DNA from: an uncultured Clostridiaceae bacterium
GTDB lineage: Bacteria; Bacillota; Clostridia; Lachnospirales; Lachnospiraceae
Reading direction: 5' to 3'
Length of the DNA stretch: 18,438 nt
Assembly: GCA_949948825.1 (NCBI GenBank)
Contig: CATLIJ010000014.1
Coordinates: forward strand, 1 to 18,438
Positions 7,455 through 13,992 of this stretch are shown piece after piece. Under the pieces are notes generated by a model. It was not told the DNA's origin and ran no database searches. It saw only the letters and a list, made by a program, of their open reading frames with translations. The first letter of the stretch is position 1. Each line of letters opens with the position of its first letter. The translations under genes were made by a program, and so were the position numbers.

Positions 7455-8666
7455 TTAAAAGGGCAATTTTTCAATCACCTGGTAATAAAACTCTTCTAAT
7501 TTTTTTGCATCCATTAATACAGGAACCGGGTATAAAGGATTGGCCTCCTGATCTGCATACCGGGCCAGACGGGGAATATCCTTTTCCTGAATTTCCGGAA
7601 TTGTATCTGGGATCTGAAAGCGTATTTTCATGTCCCGGATTGCCTGAATAAAACGGCTGGCAGCTTCCTTAGCATCAGTATTCCTGTCAGCAATGCCCGC
7701 TGCCACAGCAAGAGCTTTCAGCTTTTTATGGATGGTTTTTCCATAAGCTTCCAGCACATGAGGCAGGAGAATTGCATTGGCAAGACCGTGGGGAACCTGG
7801 TACCATCCGCCTAAAGAGTGGGCAATGGCATGGACATATCCCACATAGGATTTGGTAAATGCACATCCTGCATAGTAGGAGGCCATCAGCATGTTTTTTC
7901 GCGCGGCAAGGTTTGTGCCGTCCCTGTATGCATCCTCCAGGCTGGAAAAGATCAGGCGGACTGCCCTGAGCGCAGCTTTTCGGGTATCTCTGGTGGTAGT
8001 GCGGCCAATGTATGCTTCCACAGCATGAGTAAGGGCATCCAGACCAGTGGCAGCAGTGAGAAGGGGAGGAAGGCTTGCAGTAAGCCCTGGGTCTAACACA
8101 GCATACCGGGGAATCAGGGGAAAGTCGTTAATAGCATATTTGTGCCGGGTGACAGAATCTGTAATCACAGCAGACACTGTGAATTCGCTTCCGGTTCCGG
8201 CAGTGGTGGGAACCGCTATGAGAAGAGGCAGCTTTCTGCGCACCTTTAATACACCCTTCAGCGTTTTCAGAGGGCGGCGGGGCCTTGCAAGTCTTACGCC
8301 GACAGCTTTTGCACAGTCTATGCTGGAACCGCCGCCAAAGCCTATTATACTGTCGCAGTATTGCTCCAGGTAAATGGTTTTGGCATCCTCCACATTAGCT
8401 GATGTGGGATTGGACATCGTCTGATCATACACAGCCCAGGAAATTCCATGCTCCGCCAGAGCATACTGTAAGGGACGAATCAGTCCCAGGCGGACAAGAG
8501 AAGCATCTGTGATGATCAGAACCCGGCGGCAGCCATGGCGGTTCAAAAGCTCTGGGATTTTCCGGACTGCAGATATAAGCACAGGTTTTCTGTAGGGAAG
8601 AAATGGCAAAGCAAGCCGAAAAGCCGCCTGATAAGTCCGGCAATAACATTTTTTTATAAAATTCAT
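7455..8666 (-). CDS. Iron-containing (group III) alcohol dehydrogenase
   Basis: A 403-residue NAD(P)H-dependent alcohol dehydrogenase. The GGGSSID nucleotide motif is at 111-117, PTTAGTGSE at 153-161, and the metal ligands of the family are D210 and H214 (GLDALTHAVEAY), H279 (YVHAIAHSLGG) and H293 (VPHGLANA). The ATG at 8666 is preferred: AAAGGAC lies 8 bases upstream and the protein then has normal family length. The frame stays open for another 60 codons upstream, but that stretch overlaps the promoter at 8713-8741 and has no ADH-like sequence. The N-terminal 30 residues (KCYCRTYQAAFRLALPFLPYRKP) are a short extension before the fold. First gene of a likely three-gene operon with the aldehyde dehydrogenase and the membrane protein. 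Confidence 0.94.
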   Translation of the reverse strand: MNFIKKCYCRTYQAAFRLALPFLPYRKPVLISAVRKIPELLNRHGCRRVLIITDASLVRLGLIRPLQYALAEHGISWAVYDQTMSNPTSANVEDAKTIYLEQYCDSIIGFGGGSSIDCAKAVGVRLARPRRPLKTLKGVLKVRRKLPLLIAVPTTAGTGSEFTVSAVITDSVTRHKYAINDFPLIPRYAVLDPGLTASLPPLLTAATGLDALTHAVEAYIGRTTTRDTRKAALRAVRLIFSSLEDAYRDGTNLAARKNMLMASYYAGCAFTKSYVGYVHAIAHSLGGWYQVPHGLANAILLPHVLEAYGKTIHKKLKALAVAAGIADRNTDAKEAASRFIQAIRDMKIRFQIPDTIPEIQEKDIPRLARYADQEANPLYPVPVLMDAKKLEEFYYQVIEKLPF

Positions 8667-8712
8667 AGGGTCTTGTCCTTTCGTAAGAATCTTCTTTGTG
8701 TGAACTGTTACT

Positions 8713-8741
8713 ATTTTATGCCATGGAAGGCAATTTGACAA
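8713..8741 (-). promoter_or_regulatory. Sigma-A promoter of the alcohol/aldehyde dehydrogenase operon
   Basis: On the minus strand TTGTCA (8741-8736) and TAAAAT (8718-8713) are separated by exactly 17 bases. They lie 47 bases before the alcohol dehydrogenase ATG, leaving a short leader. Each box differs from consensus by one base. I looked for a Rex-type palindrome here and found none. Confidence 0.7.
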
Positions 8742-8829
8742 GAAAATGTAGAGAATATTTCTATTTTTCCCGCATAGGTACAATCTAAGGAGAATAAACT
8801 GGTAGTAGTCAAATTTTATGGAGGTTATT

Positions 8830-9261
8830 ATGGGCAAACGGGTCAATGGTAAGCTGATATGGGCGCTTTTTTTGCTGTTGTGGGTGGTGCTGGTGCGTTT
8901 TCTGGCTGGCTGCAGTGTGGAGAAGGAGAATCAGGATAAGGTACGGGACTTGGAATCTACAGTGGTGGGAGAAGCAGATTTGCCGGGAGAGCTGAAAAGC
9001 CTGGTAGATGAGAAAAAAGCAGCGCCGTTTAAACTGACATACAGCAATGATCAGGGACTTTACATAGCAGTCGGATATGGAGAACAGCCTACAGGAGGAT
9101 ACAGTATTTCTGTGAGAGAGCTTTACCTGACAGAAAATTCGATTGTATTTGACACAGAACTGATCGGTCCGGAAAAAGGGGAGACAGTAGGCGTGGAGAA
9201 GTCCTATCCGTTCCTGGTGGTGAAAACAGAATATCTGGAGAATCCTGTGATTTTTCAGTAG
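8830..9261 (+). CDS. PrcB-domain lipoprotein
   Basis: A 143-residue exported lipoprotein. The N-terminus MGKRVNGKLIWALFLLLWVVLVRFLAGCS is a type II signal with lipobox LAGC (C28). The C-terminal half (ianda block LYIAVGYGEQPTGGYSISVREL, then FPFLVVK-like YPFLVVKTEYL) matches the PrcB_C fold, named after the treponemal dentilisin subunit PrcB and found in many Firmicute lipoproteins of unknown role. The ATG at 8830 is chosen because GGAGG (8820-8824) ends 5 bases before it; the ATG at 8818 is partly inside that ribosome binding site. It is divergent from the dehydrogenase operon. TACAAT at 8779-8784 may be its -10, without a convincing -35. It appears monocistronic, with a terminator at 9276. 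Confidence 0.8.
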   Translation: MGKRVNGKLIWALFLLLWVVLVRFLAGCSVEKENQDKVRDLESTVVGEADLPGELKSLVDEKKAAPFKLTYSNDQGLYIAVGYGEQPTGGYSISVRELYLTENSIVFDTELIGPEKGETVGVEKSYPFLVVKTEYLENPVIFQ

Positions 9262-9275
9262 GGTACTGAAGGAAG

Positions 9276-9309
9276 GGCATATGTGCGGGAACATATGCCT
9301 TTCTTTTGT
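9276..9309 (+). terminator. Intrinsic terminator of the lipoprotein gene
   Basis: GGCATATGT at 9276-9284 pairs perfectly with ACATATGCC at 9291-9299 around a 6-base loop, followed by TTTCTTTTG. It sits 14 bases after the stop codon. Confidence 0.85.
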
Positions 9310-9347
9310 TGCCTGCATATTAAAATTTAATATTGCCAACCTTGCAC

Positions 9348-9377
9348 TTGTCAGATTGGCTGGACATATGGTATGAT
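9348..9377 (+). promoter_or_regulatory. Possible upstream sigma-A promoter in the cysE leader
   Basis: TTGTCA at 9348-9353 and TATGAT at 9372-9377 are 18 bases apart. If used, the transcript would begin near 9384 and include the small ORF at 9401. It would be a second, distal promoter for cysE. Confidence 0.4.
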
Positions 9378-9400
9378 AAAGGGCATGTATTGGAGCGGAT

Positions 9401-9532
9401 ATGAATTTTTATACTCGTGAGCAAAATGTTTTGCCAACTTATAGTTACGATTGCAGGACAGCCTTCAATCATTTGGCAAATTCGTATGCTCTTTGGTATA
9501 ATTTCTTCGGAGAAAAGAGGATAATCATATGA
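9401..9532 (+). CDS. Possible 43-residue leader ORF overlapping cysE
   Basis: ATG at 9401 follows GGAG (9392-9395) by 5 bases, and the frame runs 43 codons to TGA at 9530-9532. That stop overlaps the cysE start (9529) as ATGA, the usual signature of translational coupling. The product begins MNFYTREQNVLPTYSYDCRT and ends in a basic, Ile-rich tail; it is aromatic-rich with a single Cys. I recognise no family. Against it, the proximal cysE promoter (9473-9502) lies inside the frame and a 43-codon open frame can arise by chance. It may be a leader peptide, a small protein or nothing. Confidence 0.3.
   Translation: MNFYTREQNVLPTYSYDCRTAFNHLANSYALWYNFFGEKRIII
9430..9480. repeat. Inverted repeat TTTGCCAA / TTGGCAAA over the cysE -35 box
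   Basis: TTTGCCAA at 9430-9437 is perfectly complementary to TTGGCAAA at 9473-9480, 35 bases later. The right arm contains the -35 hexamer of the cysE promoter. A further TTGCCAAC occurs at 9333-9340 with TTGGC at 9355-9360, near the distal promoter. Operator function is only a suggestion. Confidence 0.45.
9473..9502 (+). promoter_or_regulatory. Sigma-A promoter of cysE
   Basis: TTGGCA at 9473-9478 and a perfect TATAAT at 9497-9502 are separated by 18 bases, 26 bases before the cysE ATG. It is the best sigma-A match in this intergenic region. No T-box or S-box motif was found in the leader. Confidence 0.7.
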
Positions 9533-10185
9533 TTCTAAAGGATATCTGGCTGGATGTGAAGGCAGTGCAGGAGAGAGATCCAGCGGCCCGCAGCGCATGG
9601 GAGGTGCTTTTGCTGTACCAGGGGGTTCATGCCCTGATCTGGCATCGGTTTGCCCATTGGTTTTATAAGCATCGGATGCTGTTTGTGGCAAGACTGATTT
9701 CTCAGATTGCCCGTTTTTTTACGTTGATTGAGATTCATCCCGGAGCAGAGCTTGGCCATGGCATTCTGATTGACCATGGGTGCGGGGTAGTGATTGGAGA
9801 GACTACAGTTGTGGGGGATAATTGCACCATTTATCAGGGTGTGACTTTGGGAGGCGTTGGTCTGAATAAGGGAAAGCGCCATCCAACCTTGGGGAATAAT
9901 GTGACGGTCGGCTCCGGAGCCAAGATTTTGGGTGCATTTGAGGTGGGAGACAACTGTACCATAGCAGCCAATGCAGTGCTTTTAAAACCATTAGAGAATG
10001 ATACAACAGCAGTTGGGATTCCGGCAAGGCCAGTGAAGGTGGGGGGAGTGCCGGTTCGGAAAAAGGAGATTGCCGCGGCTGTGACAGTAGAGCAGTATGC
10101 ACGGATGGAGGAGCGGGTGCTGGCTTTGGAGGAGGAAGTGAAGCGTCTGCAGAAGCGATTGGCAGATGGAAAGGAAGGGGCATAA
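9529..10185 (+). CDS. cysE: Serine O-acetyltransferase CysE
   Basis: A 218-residue enzyme making O-acetylserine from serine and acetyl-CoA, the first step of cysteine synthesis. The left-handed beta-helix hexapeptide repeats run from about residue 68 (IHPGAELGHGILIDHGCGVVIGETTVVGDN) to 165, with D82-H83 at the catalytic position, TLGGVGLNKGKRHPTLGNN including H118, and the GIPARPVK ending of the family. It is shorter than E. coli CysE (273) and lacks much of the N-terminal helical domain, like other Gram-positive SATs. The C-terminus adds a heptad-like charged helix (MEERVLALEEEVKRLQKRL). The ATG at 9529 has AAGAGG 8 bases upstream. No cysK is visible next to it. Confidence 0.95.
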   Translation: MILKDIWLDVKAVQERDPAARSAWEVLLLYQGVHALIWHRFAHWFYKHRMLFVARLISQIARFFTLIEIHPGAELGHGILIDHGCGVVIGETTVVGDNCTIYQGVTLGGVGLNKGKRHPTLGNNVTVGSGAKILGAFEVGDNCTIAANAVLLKPLENDTTAVGIPARPVKVGGVPVRKKEIAAAVTVEQYARMEERVLALEEEVKRLQKRLADGKEGA

Positions 10186-10249
10186 ATCAGGGAAGCTTCT
10201 GACGAGAGCACAAAAACATCTGAAAGACAGCAGGAACCACAGGAAACAA

Positions 10250-10278
10250 TCATAAAAAGAGGAGCATCCACATACACT
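10250..10278 (+). promoter_or_regulatory. Sigma-E-type promoter of sipL
   Basis: CATACACT at 10271-10278 matches the sigma-E -10 consensus (CATACAMT) at every position. Fourteen bases upstream, TCATAAA at 10250-10256 matches 5 of 7 -35 positions. The start of transcription would be near 10285, about 36 bases before the sipL ATG. The -10 lies within the 5' half of the hairpin described next. Confidence 0.7.
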
Positions 10279-10320
10279 TTCTGTAAAAGTGGAAAATAGA
10301 AAGTAAGGTGGGTGCTTTTT
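10263..10320 (+). terminator. Intrinsic terminator of cysE, overlapping the sipL promoter and ribosome binding site
   Basis: AGCATCCAC (10263-10271) pairs with GTGGGTGCT (10308-10316) in 9 pairs with one G-T wobble, and inside it ACTTTC (10276-10281) pairs with GAAAGT (10299-10304). TTTT at 10317-10320 follows, immediately before the sipL ATG. The 3' arm also contains most of the sipL ribosome binding site. The loop is large, so strength is uncertain. Confidence 0.55.
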
Positions 10321-11901
10321 ATGTTGGAGCTGGTGAAGCAGAATATACATATGAACCGTTGGAAAAACCAGGTCAATACACAGGTGACGCTGGATGATGA
10401 TTTTATTGTGCCGGATACAATGAGTGATATAGCCCAGGTGATTTTGGATACCGGGGAGATTCAGATGGAGCCGGTGAAAACTCAGAATGAGCGGGTGGTG
10501 GTTCGGGGAAAGCTGGATTTCCATGTTCTGTACCGGAAAGAGGAGGGGGGACTTCAGGTACTGGGCGGGCTGATTCCATTTGAGGAAACCATCAATGTAC
10601 CTGGGCTGGAGGAAAAGGATTATGTGGGAGTTGGCTGGCAGCTGGAAGATTTAAACGCAGATATGATCAACTCCCGGAAATTAAGCATTAAAGGGATTGT
10701 CACTTTGGAGGTAAAGGTGGAGTCTCTTTTTGACACAGAGGCAGCTGTGGAGCTGGGAACCGTGGAGGATGAGGAGGACGGAGTCCCCCAGGTGGAAACC
10801 TTAAAGCGCACCATTGATGTGGCAGCCATTGCCCTTCGGAGAAAGGACACCTACCGGCTGAAGGAGGAGATTACTCTGTCCGGCACCAAACCAGCCATTG
10901 ACCGGATTTTATGGACCGAAATGCGTCTGTCCGGGGTGACGGCCCGTCCTCTGGATCAGAAGATCCATTTAGAGGGAACTCTCATGGTATTTGTGATCTA
11001 TGAGGGCGAAGGGGAGAGCGCCATGATTCAGTGGGTGGAGGAGGCCATTCCTTTTTCAGGAGAGCTGGAAATGCAGGGAGCTGTGGAGGAAATGATTCCG
11101 GCAATCTCTGCAAGGCTGATCCACAAAGGAATTGAGGAAAAGCCGGACTATGACGGAGAGATGCGGGAACTGGATGTGGATGCAGTTGTTGAACTGGATA
11201 TCCGTCTTTATGAGGAACGGCAGCTGGATATTTTAAGTGATATGTATGCCACAAACCGGGAGCTTTCTGTGGATACCGGAGAGGCATGCTTTGACCATAT
11301 TCTTACCAAGAACACAGGAAAATGTAAGATTGCGGAAAAGGTTTCCGTCGGCGGCGGCCCCAGGGCGCTGCAGATCTGCCACAGCACAGGAATGGTAAAG
11401 CTGGATGAGGTGGAGGCAAAAGACAATATTCTGGTTATGGACGGAGCTCTGGAGGTCCGGATTCTCTATCTGACAGATGATGACAGCCGGCCGGTTCAGT
11501 CTGTGACCGAATTGCTGCCCTTCCATTATGAGGCAGAGGTGCCGGATATTCAGGCAGACAGCGTGTGGTATCTGGAGACAGATGTAGAGCAGCTGACAGC
11601 AGCCATGATCGGCGGGGATACTGTGGAGGTAAAAGCAGTGATTCTTCTGGATATGCTGGTGCTGCAGCCAGTGCGCCAGCTGGTGATTCAGAAGGCAGAG
11701 ACTGGTCCCTTAGACACAAAGAAGCTTCAGCAGATGCCGGGGATTGTGGGTTATCTGGTGCAGGAGGGGGATTCTCTTTGGGATATAGCAAAACGGTTTC
11801 ATACAACAGTGGAGAATATTGTCACCACCAACAACCTGGCCTCAGATTCCGTCCGTCCGGGAGACTGCCTGATTCTGGTGAAGGAGATTGTGCGGGCCTG
11901 A
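10321..11901 (+). CDS. sipL: SipL-type SPOCS/LysM sporulation protein
   Basis: A 526-residue spore protein. In C. difficile, SipL binds SpoIVA and is needed to encase the forespore with coat, acting at the mother-cell side of the outer forespore membrane. The start MLELVKQNIHMNRWKNQVNTQVTLDDDFIVPD is typical of DUF3794/SPOCS proteins. Three related beta-rich SPOCS units can be followed at about 30-150, 180-300 and 325-460, then a LysM domain at 477-521 (GYLVQEGDSLWDIAKRF...NNL...VRPGDCLIL), the part that contacts SpoIVA in C. difficile. The ATG at 10321 follows AAGGTGGG (10305-10312) by 8 bases; an in-frame GTG at 10312 lies within that site. A sigma-E-like promoter precedes it, as expected for a mother-cell gene. 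A stem-loop follows the stop. Confidence 0.92.
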   Translation: MLELVKQNIHMNRWKNQVNTQVTLDDDFIVPDTMSDIAQVILDTGEIQMEPVKTQNERVVVRGKLDFHVLYRKEEGGLQVLGGLIPFEETINVPGLEEKDYVGVGWQLEDLNADMINSRKLSIKGIVTLEVKVESLFDTEAAVELGTVEDEEDGVPQVETLKRTIDVAAIALRRKDTYRLKEEITLSGTKPAIDRILWTEMRLSGVTARPLDQKIHLEGTLMVFVIYEGEGESAMIQWVEEAIPFSGELEMQGAVEEMIPAISARLIHKGIEEKPDYDGEMRELDVDAVVELDIRLYEERQLDILSDMYATNRELSVDTGEACFDHILTKNTGKCKIAEKVSVGGGPRALQICHSTGMVKLDEVEAKDNILVMDGALEVRILYLTDDDSRPVQSVTELLPFHYEAEVPDIQADSVWYLETDVEQLTAAMIGGDTVEVKAVILLDMLVLQPVRQLVIQKAETGPLDTKKLQQMPGIVGYLVQEGDSLWDIAKRFHTTVENIVTTNNLASDSVRPGDCLILVKEIVRA

Positions 11902-11904
11902 TGG

Positions 11905-11940
11905 TTTGCCAGCAATTGTCCGGACTGGTAAAATTTGTTT
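11905..11940 (+). terminator. Probable terminator of sipL
   Basis: TTTGCCAG at 11905-11912 pairs with CTGGTAAA at 11925-11932 (8 pairs, one wobble) around a 12-base loop, followed by the T-rich ATTTGTTTG. It begins 4 bases after the stop codon. The stem is of moderate strength. Confidence 0.5.
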
Positions 11941-12245
11941 GTGGTATGGAAGAAATTTTGGGAAATAATAGTATATGTATATCTGGACCAGCACAATTTC
12001 AGCGAGAGCGTATATACTGTTATGGTAAGGGGAATGAAAAACCTTACAGGGCGCCGGAGCCGGCAAAGGCCGGAAACGGCGTACCGGATGGCAGCCCGCA
12101 TTCAGCTGGTGCTTCAGATAGATCAGGGAAACCTGGACGGTATGCGTGGACTTGCAAGCACGGATGCCGTCTACATAGCATAGCGAGTGCGGGGCATTTG
12201 CCCTGGGAGAGGGGTTGCTGCAAAGAGATATTTGTTACTGTTCAT
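11941..12245 (+). other. Unassigned structured stretch, possible small transcript
   Basis: About 300 bases between two terminator-like hairpins. It holds GTAAGG (12025-12030) pairing with CCTTAC (12042-12047), a nested stem CGCCG (12052-12056)/CGGCG (12077-12081) enclosing CCGGC/GCCGG with an AAAG loop (12060-12073), and GGGC-ATTT-GCCC near 12190-12202. I compared it by eye with RNase P, tmRNA, SRP and common riboswitch motifs (GEMM, glycine, ydaO, pfl) and found no match. A poor A+T-rich promoter-like stretch lies at 11955-11983. It may encode the small protein listed next or be an RNA gene. Confidence 0.35.
12022..12183 (+). CDS. Possible small basic protein (53 residues), unrecognised
   Basis: The frame is open from about 11935 to TAG 12181-12183. 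Codons from 12022 on (CAG, CTG, CGG, GGA, GCC) look like those of neighbouring genes, while upstream codons are A+T-rich. The product (MVRGMKNLTGRRSRQRPETA..., then RIQLVLQIDQGNLDGMRGLA) has a basic N-terminus and an amphipathic second half. No good ribosome binding site precedes the ATG at 12022 or at 12034, where AAGGGG is only 1 base away. I do not recognise a family. The same bases form strong hairpins, so an RNA gene is an alternative. Confidence 0.3.
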   Translation: MVRGMKNLTGRRSRQRPETAYRMAARIQLVLQIDQGNLDGMRGLASTDAVYIA

Positions 12246-12295
12246 GGGGCATCTTCTTGTCCGTCTTCGACGAACAAGAAGCATCAGCCCCTTTT
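12246..12295 (+). terminator. Strong intrinsic terminator of an unassigned transcript
   Basis: Outer stem GGGGC (12246-12250)/GCCCC (12287-12291) encloses a 13-position stem, 12253-12265 with 12269-12281, broken only by a C-A mismatch and closed by a TTC loop. TTTTC follows at 12292. It is 345 bases after the sipL stop and just upstream of the GIY-YIG gene. Confidence 0.7.
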
Positions 12296-12371
12296 CAGTC
12301 TGGTAAAGATGATTGTGTAATGCATACAGATGTGGTAAGATAGCATCAGCATGTACAGAGGGAGAAAAGCT

Positions 12372-12632
12372 GTGGACGGGAATTATACTTATCTGGTCCG
12401 GTGTGCGGATGGAAGTCTTTACTGTGGGTGGACCAATCATTTGGAGCAGCGGATTCAGGCCCACAATGAGGGGCGGGGTGCAAAGTATACCAAAACCAGG
12501 AGACCAGTGTCCCTGGTATATTACGAAGAGTTTTCGACCAGGCGGGAAGCCATGCAGCGGGAATTTGCCATAAAAAAGCTGACCAGGAAGGAAAAGCTTC
12601 GGTTGATTGAAAGCATGGAAAGCAGAAAGTAA
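12372..12632 (+). CDS. GIY-YIG domain protein (YhbQ/UPF0213-like)
   Basis: An 86-residue single-domain GIY-YIG protein of the YhbQ/UPF0213 group. Members have the nuclease fold; their cellular role is unsettled, with DNA repair-related nuclease activity proposed for some. The motif is seen as YTYLVRCADGSLYCGWTN (YLV...YCG replacing GIY...YIG), then LEQRIQAHNEGRGAKYTKTRRPVSLVYYEEFSTRREAMQREFAIKKLTR with the catalytic-type arginine and E of the fold. The GTG at 12372 is chosen because AGGGAG (12359-12364) ends 7 bases upstream and the protein then begins just before YTY, as in relatives. An in-frame ATG at 12351 would add 7 residues but has no ribosome binding site. Confidence 0.88.
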   Translation: MDGNYTYLVRCADGSLYCGWTNHLEQRIQAHNEGRGAKYTKTRRPVSLVYYEEFSTRREAMQREFAIKKLTRKEKLRLIESMESRK

Positions 12633-12640
12633 GCTGCTTG

Positions 12641-12859
12641 AAAAGAGAGAACACAGAAAGAAAGAGCACAGAAAGAACGCAAAAGGAAAGAACGAGGAAG
12701 AGAGAGCATAGGAAAAGAGAGCATAGGAAGAGAGCACAGAAAGAAAGAACGCAGGAAGAGAGAGCATAGGAAGAGAGCGCGCAAAAAGAAAGAGCGCAGG
12801 AAGAGAAAACACAAAAAGAAAGAACACAAAATCAGAAAACAAAAAAGAAAGCAAGAGGA
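12641..12859. repeat. Polypurine tract with imperfect repeats
   Basis: By hand count only about 30 of 219 bases are pyrimidines on the plus strand, and only 4 of those are T. GGAAGAGAGAGCATAGGAA occurs exactly at 12696-12714 and 12754-12772, and its core AGAGAGCATAGGAA also at 12716-12729. Related GAAAGAACGCAGGAAGAGA-like units fill the rest. One frame is open here (a Lys/Arg/Glu-rich string) but has no start codon. I see no promoter within it; glf is probably transcribed from upstream. Confidence 0.8.
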
Positions 12860-12869
12860 TGGATGACAT

Positions 12870-13970
12870 ATGAAGAAATACGATTATGTATTGGTAGGAA
12901 GCGGATTGTATGCAGGAGTGTGGGCCAATGAGGCGCGGAAAAAGGGAAAGACATGTCTTGTGGTGGAAAAGAGAGACCATATTGGAGGAAATGTGTATTG
13001 TGAGGATATAGAAGGGATTCATGTGCATCGATATGGAGCCCACATTTTCCATACCAGCAACCGGCAGGTGTGGGATTATGTCAATGGACTGGCAGAGTTT
13101 AACCGGTATACCAACAGTCCGGTAGCCAATTACCGGGGTGAGATTTATAATATGCCTTTTAATATGAACACCTTCAGCAAAATGTGGGGAATCCGCACGC
13201 CAAAGGAGGCACAGGAGATTTTAGAGCAGCAGAGAGGCGCTGTGACCGGGGAACCGAGGAATCTGGAGGAGCAGGCCATCCGTCTGGTGGGAACAGATAT
13301 TTATGAAAAGCTGGTAAAAGGGTATACAGAGAAGCAGTGGGGAAGGGATTGTAAGGATCTACCTGCATTTATCATAAAGCGGCTTCCGGTCCGCTTTACT
13401 TATGACAACAATTATTTTAATGATTTATACCAGGGAATCCCTATGGGTGGATATAATGTGATTGTGGACAAGATGTTTGAGGACTGCACCATTCATACAG
13501 GTACTGATTATCTGGAGCATAAGGATTATTATGACAGCCTGGGAGAGACGGTCATCTATACCGGGGCCATTGATGCTTACTTCCAGTATCAGTTTGGAAA
13601 GCTGGAGTATCGGAGCCTGCGGTTTGAGACAGAGGTGCTGGATATGGACAATTATCAGGGAGTAGCTGTGGTCAACTATACAGACCGGGAGACCCCCTAT
13701 ACCCGGATCATTGAGCATAAGCATTTTGAGTTCGGCACACAGGAAAAGACAGTCATCACCCGGGAATATCCCGCTGACTGGAAGGAGGGCATGGAAGCTT
13801 ATTACACGGTAAATGACGAGAAGAACCAGGCTCTTTACAGACAATATGCACAGCTGGCAGAAAAGGAAAATCATGTGATCTTCGGCGGGCGGCTGGCAGA
13901 ATATAAGTACTATGATATGGACAAGGTGATTGCCTCAGCTTTGGGGCGCATTGAGGAGATTGGGATTTAA
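12870..13970 (+). CDS. glf: UDP-galactopyranose mutase
   Basis: A 366-residue FAD enzyme converting UDP-galactopyranose to UDP-galactofuranose for cell-surface glycans; the length is normal. The N-terminal dinucleotide fold is YDYVLVGSGLYAGVWANEARKKGKTCLVVEKRDHIGGN, with the usual GSGLFG variant as GSGLYA. HRYGAHIFHTS, RYTNSPVANYRGEIYNMPFNMNTF, KLVKGYTEKQWGRDCKDLP, IPMGGYN and the C-terminal FGGRLAEYKYYDMDKVIASAL block containing the conserved arginine are all present. The ATG at 12870 follows AGAGGATGG. The glycosyltransferase gene starts 22 bases after the stop, so the two form a surface-glycan operon. Confidence 0.96.
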   Translation: MKKYDYVLVGSGLYAGVWANEARKKGKTCLVVEKRDHIGGNVYCEDIEGIHVHRYGAHIFHTSNRQVWDYVNGLAEFNRYTNSPVANYRGEIYNMPFNMNTFSKMWGIRTPKEAQEILEQQRGAVTGEPRNLEEQAIRLVGTDIYEKLVKGYTEKQWGRDCKDLPAFIIKRLPVRFTYDNNYFNDLYQGIPMGGYNVIVDKMFEDCTIHTGTDYLEHKDYYDSLGETVIYTGAIDAYFQYQFGKLEYRSLRFETEVLDMDNYQGVAVVNYTDRETPYTRIIEHKHFEFGTQEKTVITREYPADWKEGMEAYYTVNDEKNQALYRQYAQLAEKENHVIFGGRLAEYKYYDMDKVIASALGRIEEIGI

Positions 13971-13992
13971 AAGGAAGCAGCAGGAGGCGCCC

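Noticed and set aside
9310..9528. T-box or S-box leader for cysE
   Set aside because: The conserved T-box antiterminator sequence and SAM-riboswitch core are absent, and no terminator hairpin lies just before cysE.
11565..12320. 251-codon plus-strand frame overlapping the end of sipL
   Set aside because: It is out of frame with the clear LysM domain of sipL and has no family-like sequence or ribosome binding site.
12301..12330. Sigma-E promoter for the GIY-YIG gene (CATACAGA at 12323)
   Set aside because: No -35 element at 14-15 bases upstream and a mismatch at the last -10 base.
12641..12859. CRISPR-like array
   Set aside because: Repeat copies are short, irregularly spaced and all purine-rich; there are no distinct spacers and no cas genes.
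12642..12862. Open Lys/Arg/Glu-rich frame on the plus strand in the polypurine tract
   Set aside because: No start codon and no ribosome binding site; purine-rich DNA lacks stops by composition.
12171..13052. 293-codon open frame on the minus strand
   Set aside because: It is the complement of the polypurine tract and the start of glf. Its Ser/Phe/Leu-rich product results from base composition, and glf on the other strand is certain.
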